A stretch of DNA of 64,000 nt from Bacteroidaceae bacterium (GTDB taxonomy: Bacteria > Bacteroidota > Bacteroidia > Bacteroidales > Bacteroidaceae), in NCBI GenBank assembly GCA_024682395.1, contig JAIKZH010000083.1, positions 62,001-126,000 on the forward strand, written 5' to 3'. The translations under genes were made by a program, and so were the position numbers. How positions within the stretch are numbered: the stretch's first letter is position 1; every line of letters starts with the position of its first letter. The notes beneath the pieces were generated by a model that saw nothing but the letters and a program-made list of their open reading frames with translations, made no database searches and was not told where the DNA came from. Of the stretch, positions 54,969 through 62,915 are shown piece after piece.

Positions 54969-55682
54969 ATGCTTATGGAAAATCTTTCTTCAATCAGAAA
55001 AATTATAGTTTGCTTGGTTGTATTAATAACCAGTAACTCAGTGCAGGCACAAAATCCATGGAAAAATGTTGCCGATAGTCCTTTGGGAATGCATGTAGGA
55101 TATGTGTCAAAACAATGGGCAACCGATTTTGGTGATTACAAATTTAAAGAGAATCTATTTGGTGAAGAAGACAAACGATTACATGGTCTTCAGATAGGTT
55201 TTACATATCAACCTTATACTCGTTATGGAATAGGTCTATATACAGGATTTGATTTAGATATGTATTTTGCATCGGGTAAAAGCATGGGATATGATAATTT
55301 CTCAGAGGTAAGCGGACATGTTCCGTTTCATGCATTATTGCGTATCCCTATTGCTCGTCAAACCGATTTACGAATTCATGGAGGTTTAGGATTGGACTAT
55401 GTGTTCCATGGTGAGTTCTATGACTCTGATTATCATAATGGTTGGTATTCAGATGATTATGTGACAGATAGGGCAGTGGTTCATTATAATCGTGATGGTT
55501 GGCCTGCTCGATTTAATGCTTCTGCAGAAATTGCATTAGGACTAAGAGTAAAATCCTTTAACCTAAATGTTATGTATTCGGCAGGTCTGACCGATCATAA
55601 ATTCTATACAGAACATCTGCGTAACGAAACAAAACAGAATAAGTTTACAGTTTCTGTAGGGTGGTTATTTGCAAACGATTAA
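54969..55682 (+). CDS. Outer-membrane beta-barrel protein
   Basis: A 237-residue protein with a signal peptide ending in SVQAQ. Alternating aromatic/hydrophobic strands follow, such as HGLQIGFTYQPYTRYGIGLYTGFDLDMYF-like segments, and a terminal strand FTVSVGWLF that ends near an aromatic residue, as in porin-family barrels of 8 strands. No specific function can be given. Two in-frame ATGs (54969 and 54975) are possible starts. It is monocistronic; the next promoter lies at 55778. Confidence 0.78.
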   Translation: MLMENLSSIRKIIVCLVVLITSNSVQAQNPWKNVADSPLGMHVGYVSKQWATDFGDYKFKENLFGEEDKRLHGLQIGFTYQPYTRYGIGLYTGFDLDMYFASGKSMGYDNFSEVSGHVPFHALLRIPIARQTDLRIHGGLGLDYVFHGEFYDSDYHNGWYSDDYVTDRAVVHYNRDGWPARFNASAEIALGLRVKSFNLNVMYSAGLTDHKFYTEHLRNETKQNKFTVSVGWLFAND

Positions 55683-55777
55683 AGTTAATTAAAATTAAAA
55701 ATAAAATAAAAAATGCATATTTTCTGTATATACAAAAATAATTTAAATATAGTAAGCTATAATTCCCAATAAATTCT

Positions 55778-55785
55778 TATCTTTG
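55778..55785 (+). promoter_or_regulatory. -7 element of the carboxyltransferase gene
   Basis: TATCTTTG, about 32 nt before the ATG at 55818. No clear -33 box. Confidence 0.55.
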
Positions 55786-55817
55786 CATGCTAATATATAA
55801 AAGTATACTCAATAAGC

Positions 55818-57602
55818 ATGGAAAAAAGAAAAATACAGTTTAGTCTCGTTTACAGAGACATGTTCCAATCAAGTGGAAAATTTCAGCCACGTAAGGATCA
55901 GTTGGAACGTATAGCACCTGTTATCATTAAAATGGGATGTTTTTCACGTGTAGAAACTAATGGTGGTGCATTCGAACAGGTAAACCTTCTTTATGGTGAA
56001 AACCCAAACAAGGCTGTTCGTGCTTTTACTAAACCATTTAATGAAGTGGGAATCAAAACTCATATGTTGGACCGTGGTCTTAACGCTCTTCGTATGAATC
56101 CTGTCCCAGCAGATGTACGTAAACTTATGTATAAGGTTAAGCACGCACAAGGTGTTGATATTACTCGTATTTTCTGTGGACTTAATGATGTAAGAAATAT
56201 CATTCCTTCAATTAAATATGCTCTTGAGGCTGGTATGACTCCTCAGGCAACACTTTGTATCACTAACAGCCCAATTCACACTGCTGAATATTATGCAAAT
56301 ATCGCAGAGCAGGTAATTGCTGCAGGTGCACCTGAAATCTGTCTTAAGGATATGGCTGGTATCGGTCAGCCAGCAATGCTCGGAAAATTGGTTAAGATGA
56401 TCAAAGACAAGCACCCTGAGATTATTATCCAATATCACGGACACTCAGGTCCAGGTCTTTCTATGGCAAGTATCCTCGAAGTTTGTAAGAATGGTGCAGA
56501 CGTAATTGATACTGCTATCGAACCACTTTCATGGGGTAAGGTTCATCCAGATGTTATTTCTGTTCAGAGCATGTTGAAGAATTATGGTTTCGACGTTCCT
56601 GAAATCAACATGGATGCTTATATGGAAGCTCGTAAACTCACTCAAGAATTTATTGATGACTTCCTCGGATATTTCATGAACCCAAGCAACAAACTTATGT
56701 CTTCACTCCTTCTTGGTTGTGGACTCCCTGGTGGTATGATGGGTTCTATGATGGCAGACCTCAAAGGTGTTATGGATGCAATTAATAACAACCGTCAACA
56801 GAAAGGACAAGATCCTCTTACAGAAGACGCTCTTCTTGTTCGTCTGTTCAACGAGGTTTCATACGTATGGCCAAAAGTTGGTACACCATGTCTTGTAACT
56901 CCATTCAGTCAGTATGTGAAGAATATCGCACTTATGAACTTGCTCGCTGAGTCAATGGGTAAACCACGTTATTCAATGATGGATGCTTCAATCTGGGGTA
57001 TGATCCTTGGTAAGAGTGGTAAACTCCCTGGAACTGTAGCTGATGAAATTAAGGAATTGGCTAAGGAAAAGGGATTCGAATTCACAGACAAAGATCCACA
57101 AGAAAACTATCCAGATGAACTCCCTCGTTTCATCAAGGAAATGAAAGAAAACGGATGGGAACGTGGTGAAGACGATGAAGAACTCTTCGAATTTGCTATG
57201 CACGAATCACAATATCGTGATTATAAGAGCGGAATCGCTAAAGAACGTTTCTACAAGGATCTTCAAGCTGCAAAAGATAAAGAACTTCAGAAGAATAACG
57301 GAGGTCTTTCTCTTGAACAACTTACTGAATTCAAGCACGCTGATGCAGATGCAGTAGTAGCTCCTGAAAACGGAACTGTAATGTGGCAGATCAACGGTGA
57401 TGGCGAATGTGAAAAGAGTATCGCTCCTCAGATTGGTACTAAGTACAAAGATGGCGATCGTTTCTGCTATTTCCAGAACCAATATGGACAAGTTACAGAA
57501 ATCCCAGCAGCTCTTGGTGGACAACTTGTTGAGATTAATGCAAAACAAGGTGCTAACGTGCGCAAGGGTGATGTGATTGCTTATCTTAAGCGTAAGGCTT
57601 AA
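55818..57602 (+). CDS. Carboxyltransferase / oxaloacetate decarboxylase alpha-like protein without a biotin lysine
   Basis: A 594-residue protein with the DRE-TIM carboxyltransferase fold of PycB and OadA. It has the N-terminal metal motif YRDMFQS, the carbamylated-lysine motif CLKDMAGI and the metal His pair in YHGHSGPG. A PYC-OADA conserved domain covers about 290-450. The C-terminal ~75 residues have the shape of a biotinyl/lipoyl domain (GTVMWQI... TEIPAALGGQLVEI...GDVIAYL). However, the hairpin that should read EAMKM reads FQNQYGQ, so no biotin lysine is present. Codon bias is strong, implying high expression. It is monocistronic with a terminator. The precise reaction is unknown. Confidence 0.82.
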   Translation: MEKRKIQFSLVYRDMFQSSGKFQPRKDQLERIAPVIIKMGCFSRVETNGGAFEQVNLLYGENPNKAVRAFTKPFNEVGIKTHMLDRGLNALRMNPVPADVRKLMYKVKHAQGVDITRIFCGLNDVRNIIPSIKYALEAGMTPQATLCITNSPIHTAEYYANIAEQVIAAGAPEICLKDMAGIGQPAMLGKLVKMIKDKHPEIIIQYHGHSGPGLSMASILEVCKNGADVIDTAIEPLSWGKVHPDVISVQSMLKNYGFDVPEINMDAYMEARKLTQEFIDDFLGYFMNPSNKLMSSLLLGCGLPGGMMGSMMADLKGVMDAINNNRQQKGQDPLTEDALLVRLFNEVSYVWPKVGTPCLVTPFSQYVKNIALMNLLAESMGKPRYSMMDASIWGMILGKSGKLPGTVADEIKELAKEKGFEFTDKDPQENYPDELPRFIKEMKENGWERGEDDEELFEFAMHESQYRDYKSGIAKERFYKDLQAAKDKELQKNNGGLSLEQLTEFKHADADAVVAPENGTVMWQINGDGECEKSIAPQIGTKYKDGDRFCYFQNQYGQVTEIPAALGGQLVEINAKQGANVRKGDVIAYLKRKA

Positions 57603-57634
57603 TTAAAGACATATAATTCAACTCTCTTGATATT

Positions 57635-57665
57635 AATGAGTTCGGTGTTATGCCGAACTCATTTT
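57635..57665 (+). terminator. Terminator of the carboxyltransferase gene
   Basis: AATGAGTTCGG (57635-57645) and CCGAACTCATT (57653-57663) pair perfectly with a 7-nt loop, then TTTG. Confidence 0.88.
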
Positions 57666-57715
57666 GTTTCTAAATGTTATTAACATGCCTTATAATGCAA
57701 AGATTTGTGAAAATT

Positions 57716-57746
57716 TTTGTTAATTCGTAAGAAAGCTTTATCTTTG
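57716..57746 (+). promoter_or_regulatory. Promoter of the TolC-HlyD-permease operon
   Basis: TTTG (57716-57719), 19-nt spacer, TATCTTTG (57739-57746). Predicted leader of about 12 nt. No adjacent regulator gene is present. Confidence 0.75.
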
Positions 57747-57761
57747 TTTTTATAAACAACA

Positions 57762-59273
57762 ATGAATATGAAATGTAATTATTATATAATTGTTCTGATA
57801 AGTATAGTTGGCATTATTATGCCTCAGAGGATGTGTTCTCAACAGACTCTAACTTTAGATGATTGTAGAAAATTAACATTAGAGAACAATGAACAATTAA
57901 AGATGAGTAATATAAAGAATAAGATTGCTGGTGAAGCATTAAATAGTACTCGTTCTTTATATTATCCAAAGATTAACTTGACAGGAAGTTATGTTCATAC
58001 ATCCAAAAGCATCTCAATATTGAATGACGAACAAAAGAATACCATCTCTAATTTTGGCTCCTCATTAGCTTCTTCATTGTCTCAAAGTGTTCCTGAATTG
58101 TTGACAACCCTTGTCACTCAGGGTATCATTACCCCAACACAGGCTCAAGGACTGGGACAAATCGCTGCGGGCTCAATTCCTGGTTTGTCTGAGAATCTTA
58201 ATGAAGTTGGTGAAAAGATTGTTGATGCCTTTCGTACCGACACACGTAATGTGTGGTTGGGCGCAGTGACTTTAGTTCAACCCGTTTATACAGGTGGACG
58301 CATTTCTACTGCTAATAAAATTGCTGCAATCAATAAGGACTTGACAACTAACGAGATAGAACAAACCCAATATAGATTGATAAATAATACAGATAATGCT
58401 TATTGGCTTGTTGTGTCGCTTCATAATAAACATAAACTTGCAGAGAGTTACCATGAACTTCTTTTAAAACTGGAAAGCGATGTCAAAAAAATGGTCGCAG
58501 AAGGTGTGGCAACAAAATCGGACGAACTGAGTGTTAGTGTAAAGGTGAATGAGGCTGAGATGACTCTGGTACAAGTTGAAGATGGATTGGTGCTGGCAAA
58601 AAAAGCTTTGTGCAACGTGTGTGGAATACCATTAGATACTGAGTTTAAGTTAGCTGATGAAGATAAGGATATCGCAAACGATTTATTTGATTACGATGTT
58701 GATTTCCAGACAGTTCTAGCCAATCGCCCAGAAATGAAAATGTTACGAAATGCCGAAGATATTGCAAATAAAAGTATAAGTTTGGCAAAAGCAGATTATC
58801 TTCCAACTATAGCATTGACTGCTGGATATACTTATACAAATCCCAATTTATATAATGGATTCAAACGTAAATTTGGCGGAATGTGGAATGTCGGTGTGGT
58901 GTTGAATATGCCACTATCAAATATCTGGGAAAATCGCTCTAAGGTTAATATGGCACGTTCGTCTGCTACTCTTGCACAACTGAAAATTGCTGATACGTCA
59001 AATTTAATTGATTTACAAGTGCAGCAAGACCGATATAAGTTGTCTGAAGCCCGTAAGAAATTATTGCTGACAGAAAAAAATATAAGCAAAGCGAATGAGA
59101 ATCTTCATAGTGCAAACACAGGTTTCGCTGAAGGTGTGTTCACTGCTACAACAGTTATGGAGGCTCAGACAGCATGGTTAAAGGCTAAGAACCTACAGAT
59201 TGATGCTCAAATCGAAGTGAAATTAGCCGTAAGTTCATTACATAAGTCGTTGGCATTGCCAATAGGCATGTGA
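57762..59273 (+). CDS. TolC-family outer-membrane efflux protein
   Basis: A 503-residue OEP/TolC-type channel. The signal peptide is followed by QTLTLDDCRKLTLENNEQLKMS, the usual start of the first helical repeat. Two OEP repeats follow, with YYPKINLTGSY and DYLPTIALTAGYTY marking the two beta-hairpin entries. The C-terminal helix region ends with a hydrophobic stretch. It forms the outer-membrane exit of the export complex encoded by the next three genes. The next gene starts 82 nt downstream. Confidence 0.92.
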   Translation: MNMKCNYYIIVLISIVGIIMPQRMCSQQTLTLDDCRKLTLENNEQLKMSNIKNKIAGEALNSTRSLYYPKINLTGSYVHTSKSISILNDEQKNTISNFGSSLASSLSQSVPELLTTLVTQGIITPTQAQGLGQIAAGSIPGLSENLNEVGEKIVDAFRTDTRNVWLGAVTLVQPVYTGGRISTANKIAAINKDLTTNEIEQTQYRLINNTDNAYWLVVSLHNKHKLAESYHELLLKLESDVKKMVAEGVATKSDELSVSVKVNEAEMTLVQVEDGLVLAKKALCNVCGIPLDTEFKLADEDKDIANDLFDYDVDFQTVLANRPEMKMLRNAEDIANKSISLAKADYLPTIALTAGYTYTNPNLYNGFKRKFGGMWNVGVVLNMPLSNIWENRSKVNMARSSATLAQLKIADTSNLIDLQVQQDRYKLSEARKKLLLTEKNISKANENLHSANTGFAEGVFTATTVMEAQTAWLKAKNLQIDAQIEVKLAVSSLHKSLALPIGM

Positions 59274-59355
59274 TATCCTATTTAAGATATTGAAATATAA
59301 TAGTTAATACATATAACGTCTATAAAAAGACAACATCGTAAAAACAAGAATAATT

Positions 59356-60348
59356 ATGTCAAAGAAATCTCAAAACATCGGTTTATATATTTCTATAACC
59401 GTAATAGTTGCAATTATAGCTCTTGTTGCACTGATAGGATATGTATTTCTTGCTGAAGAGCCTGAAGTAATACAAGGTCAGGTGGAAGTATCAGAATATC
59501 GTGTTTCAAGTAAAGTCCCTGGACGTATTCTTGAATTGAAGGTTCAAGAGGGTGATTTCGTTCATGAGGGCGATACACTCGCTATTCTTGAGGCTCCAGA
59601 GGTGACGGCGCAAGCTGAAAGTGCTAAAGCTGCTGAAAATGCTGCAGCAGCAATGAGTCGTATGGCAAATAATGGTGCACGTAAGGAACAGATTCAAGGT
59701 GCGTTTGAGGTGTGGAATCAAGCAAAGGCAGGACTTGACATCGCAAAGAAATCATATGAACGTGTTTCGAGACTTTATAATGAAGGAGTAGTTACTGCTC
59801 AGAAAAAAGATGAGGCTGAGGCAAACTATATGGCAATGCAGGCTCAAGAACGTGCAGCAAAAAGTCAGTATGACATGGCTGTAAGTGGTGCTCGTTCGGA
59901 AGAACGTCAAGCGGCAGCCGAGAAAGTAAATATGGCAAAGGGAAATGTGGACCTTGTAAAAGCATATAAGGATGAAACTGTTCAACGAGCAACCCACGAT
60001 GGGGAAGTAAGTGAGATTTATCCTAAAGTTGGTGAGTTGGTAGGTACAGGCTCCCCTATAATGAGTGTGCAGATGACTAATGATATTTGGGGAACATTTA
60101 ATGTTCGCGAAGATCAGTTGAAAGGATTAAAAGTTGGTGATGAGATAAAGGCATATGTCCCTGCATTTGATAAAACAATAACAATGAAGGTGTATTTCCT
60201 TAAAGATCAAGGTTCATATGCGGTTTGGAAAGCCACTAAGTCAAACGGACAATATGACCTAAAGACTTTTGAGGTTAGGGCACGTCTTGTTGATGCTATT
60301 GACGGACTTCGTCCAGGAATGTCATTGGTTTTAAAGAATAAGAAATAA
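59356..60348 (+). CDS. HlyD/EmrA-family membrane-fusion (periplasmic adaptor) protein
   Basis: A 330-residue adaptor. An N-terminal helix (~8-30) anchors it in the inner membrane. A lipoyl-like half-motif (VSSKVPGRILELKVQEGDFVHEGDTLA) follows, then a long coiled coil of about 100 residues and the second lipoyl half (HDGEVSEIYPKVGELVGTGSP). The beta-barrel ends the protein. It joins the two permeases to the TolC protein. It resembles YbhG of E. coli in size and context. Confidence 0.92.
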   Translation: MSKKSQNIGLYISITVIVAIIALVALIGYVFLAEEPEVIQGQVEVSEYRVSSKVPGRILELKVQEGDFVHEGDTLAILEAPEVTAQAESAKAAENAAAAMSRMANNGARKEQIQGAFEVWNQAKAGLDIAKKSYERVSRLYNEGVVTAQKKDEAEANYMAMQAQERAAKSQYDMAVSGARSEERQAAAEKVNMAKGNVDLVKAYKDETVQRATHDGEVSEIYPKVGELVGTGSPIMSVQMTNDIWGTFNVREDQLKGLKVGDEIKAYVPAFDKTITMKVYFLKDQGSYAVWKATKSNGQYDLKTFEVRARLVDAIDGLRPGMSLVLKNKK

Positions 60349-60395
60349 TACTTATCTTCTTTTATTATTGAGTAATTGTAAATAAAAAGATAATA

Positions 60396-61574
60396 GTGAG
60401 TAAAACCGGTATCATACAATCGTTGTGGGACATCATGAAGAGAGAAATAAAAACTCTGATTCATGCTCCTATATATTGGTTTAGTATGATTGTGTTTCCT
60501 TTGTTTGTAATATTCTTCTTTTCAGGATTAATGAACGAAGGATTACCAACAGACATGCCTGTGGGTGTGGTTGATTTGGATAATTCCACCACATCGCGTA
60601 AACTCCTACGTAATTATGACGCTTTTCAGCAGTCACATATTGTTGCACATTATCCTGATGTGAATCAGGCCCGCCGTGCAATGCAGAAATGTGAGATTTA
60701 TGCATTTATGTATATTCCTCAGAATATGGAACGCGATTTGTTAGCTTCTCGTCAACCTAAAATCTCTTTTTATTATAATAACTCTGTGTTGTTGGCAGGT
60801 TCTTTGATATATAAAGAGATGCGTGCTATATCTACCCTAGGGGCAGCATCTGTTGGTTCTGCCAAATTACAAGCAAAAGGATTAACTCAGCATCAGATAA
60901 AGTCGGTATTGCAACCGATAGCCACAGACGTGCACGCAATAGACAATCCAATGCTTAACTACAATATAGCACTCAGTACCACAATTATTCCTGCTTGCCT
61001 TGCTTTGTTTATACTTCTTGTTACTGCTTATTCAGTGGGAATAGAATTGAAGAATAATAGGGCAAAGTCATGGATGAGAATGGCTGAAAATAGAGTACTG
61101 ATTGCACTTATCGGGAAATTTATTCCTCAAACAATCATTTTCACACTTGTTGTATGGTTGTATCAATATTGGCTTTTTGTGCATCTGAATTTCCCTCATA
61201 ATTGTAGTTTCTGGGCTATTTTGCTTATAGGTTTTGTATTAGTAGTGGCAGCGCAGTCGTTTGCAATATTTATATTCAGTCTGCTTCCTACATTACGAAT
61301 GTCTATGAGTATATGTTCGCTTTGGGGTGTGCTCAGTTTCTCTATATCTGGTTTTACATATCCTGTTACATCAATGGCCCCATCTCTTCAGATATTGTCA
61401 TGGCTGTTTCCTATGCGCCATTATTTTATGATCTATCAGATGAATATCTTGCATGGCTATTCATTGCATTACTCGTGGATGTATGTGGTAGCTTTGCTCG
61501 CATTCATCTTGCTTCCTTTGTTTATGTTGTCACGTCTTAAGAAAATATTCTATAAATACGTATATCTACCATGA
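60396..61574 (+). CDS. ABC-2 type transporter permease
   Basis: A 392-residue permease of the YhhJ/YbhR group. One N-terminal helix (~30-48) is followed by a large extracytoplasmic domain with the common VGVVDLDNSTTSRKL motif, then five C-terminal helices. The start is a GTG at 60396; an ATG 39 nt downstream is possible. It overlaps the next permease by 4 nt (ATGA), indicating coupling. No ATP-binding subunit lies in the operon. Confidence 0.88.
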   Translation: MSKTGIIQSLWDIMKREIKTLIHAPIYWFSMIVFPLFVIFFFSGLMNEGLPTDMPVGVVDLDNSTTSRKLLRNYDAFQQSHIVAHYPDVNQARRAMQKCEIYAFMYIPQNMERDLLASRQPKISFYYNNSVLLAGSLIYKEMRAISTLGAASVGSAKLQAKGLTQHQIKSVLQPIATDVHAIDNPMLNYNIALSTTIIPACLALFILLVTAYSVGIELKNNRAKSWMRMAENRVLIALIGKFIPQTIIFTLVVWLYQYWLFVHLNFPHNCSFWAILLIGFVLVVAAQSFAIFIFSLLPTLRMSMSICSLWGVLSFSISGFTYPVTSMAPSLQILSWLFPMRHYFMIYQMNILHGYSLHYSWMYVVALLAFILLPLFMLSRLKKIFYKYVYLP

Positions 61575-62716
61575 TTAAAATATTTCTTAATGAATTTCGA
61601 CGTGTCTTTTCGGATACAGGAGTACTGATATTCTTCTTTATTGTACCATTATTGTATCCTGCCTTATATTCATGGCTTTATAATAATGAGATTGTACGTG
61701 AAGTTCCGGCTGTAATTGTAGATGATTCTAAGTCGTCACTCAGTCGTGAACTTATTCGTCGCTTGAATGCAACTCAAGAACTAAATGTAGTTGATTATAA
61801 GGAAAATATAGACGAGGCTCGTCAACTTATTATGCAACAGGAAGCGCGTGGCATAGTGTATATTCCATCTTCGTTTGCAGCAGATATTCACTCACATAGA
61901 CAGACCACAGTGAGTTTGTATGTGGATATGAGTTCAATGCTTTATTATAAATCCTTGTTGACAAGTTTGACAAACGTAACATTGGATATGGGCAGTGAAA
62001 TTTCTGTATCTATGATGAATTCTCAGACTCATCGAGAAGAACAAATAGCAGCAGCTCCATTATCGTATGAAGCCGTACCTATGTTTAATCCTGTAGGTGG
62101 TTATGGCTGCTTTCTTATTCCTGCAGTACTGATGCTTGTTATTCACCAAACCCTAATATTAGGTATTGGTATGTCGTCGGGTACACTTCGAGAAAACAAT
62201 CGCGGACATAAACTTATTACACGTCAAGAAGCTCCTTTCGGTATCGCACGAGTTGTTCTTGGAAAGACACTTTGTTATTTTATGATATATTTAGTTATGT
62301 CATGTTATATAACAATGGCAATACCACGGATGTTTAACTTTATACAATTGGCAGGATTCTGGCAGATAATTGCTATATTGATACCATTCTTGTTGGCAAC
62401 TATTTTCTTTGCTCTTACATTATCCTGTCTTATGCAGCAACGTGAACACGTGATGCTCATAATTATATTTACCTCAGTTCCTCTTTTGTTTATTAGTGGA
62501 ATTCCATGGCCAGTTAGTTCGTTAAATGCATCTTATAAAGCAATATCCTATATATTCCCTTCTACATTTGGTATTAATGCCTTTGTTAAAGTAAATTCCA
62601 TGGGAGCTTCATTGGGGGATATATTGTTTGAATTGCGTGCTCTATGGATACAAGTGGCTGTTTATTTCCTTTTGGCACTTTTTGTCTGGAAACCAAAACG
62701 TTGGAATAAGGAATAA
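61571..62716 (+). CDS. ABC-2 type transporter permease
   Basis: A 381-residue permease homologous in architecture to the previous gene: N-terminal helix (~15-38), a periplasmic domain starting with VPAVIVDDSKSSLSRELIRRL and five C-terminal helices. The two permeases should form a heterodimer. In YbhFSR-like systems the permeases work with an ATPase; here it must be supplied from elsewhere. This gene ends the operon; no clear terminator lies before hisS. Confidence 0.88.
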   Translation: MIKIFLNEFRRVFSDTGVLIFFFIVPLLYPALYSWLYNNEIVREVPAVIVDDSKSSLSRELIRRLNATQELNVVDYKENIDEARQLIMQQEARGIVYIPSSFAADIHSHRQTTVSLYVDMSSMLYYKSLLTSLTNVTLDMGSEISVSMMNSQTHREEQIAAAPLSYEAVPMFNPVGGYGCFLIPAVLMLVIHQTLILGIGMSSGTLRENNRGHKLITRQEAPFGIARVVLGKTLCYFMIYLVMSCYITMAIPRMFNFIQLAGFWQIIAILIPFLLATIFFALTLSCLMQQREHVMLIIIFTSVPLLFISGIPWPVSSLNASYKAISYIFPSTFGINAFVKVNSMGASLGDILFELRALWIQVAVYFLLALFVWKPKRWNKE

Positions 62717-62729
62717 TGTTGAACTCCTG

Positions 62730-62855
62730 ATGTGGCAAAGCCATGATAATGGTGATGCGGATAATTTCTATTCATTGATAGAAAATTTTGATGATTGCCG
62801 TATAAAGAATACCATACATGGAAAAGTTTATGCACAGAGCGATAAATTATCATAA
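62730..62855 (+). CDS. Possible 41-residue small protein
   Basis: An ATG frame of 41 codons lies between the last permease and the hisS promoter. It encodes a polar, acidic peptide starting MWQSHDNGDADNF, with no hydrophobic segment. It could be coding or chance. No relative is recognised. Confidence 0.2.
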   Translation: MWQSHDNGDADNFYSLIENFDDCRIKNTIHGKVYAQSDKLS

Positions 62856-62882
62856 TGACGTGTTCTTCTTAAAAAAAAGTTG

Positions 62883-62890
62883 TAACTTTG
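62883..62890 (+). promoter_or_regulatory. hisS -7 element
   Basis: TAACTTTG, about 26 nt before the ATG at 62916. The -33 region is T-rich but lacks TTTG. Confidence 0.55.
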
Positions 62891-62915
62891 TACTCAAAAT
62901 AAAACAGACATAACA

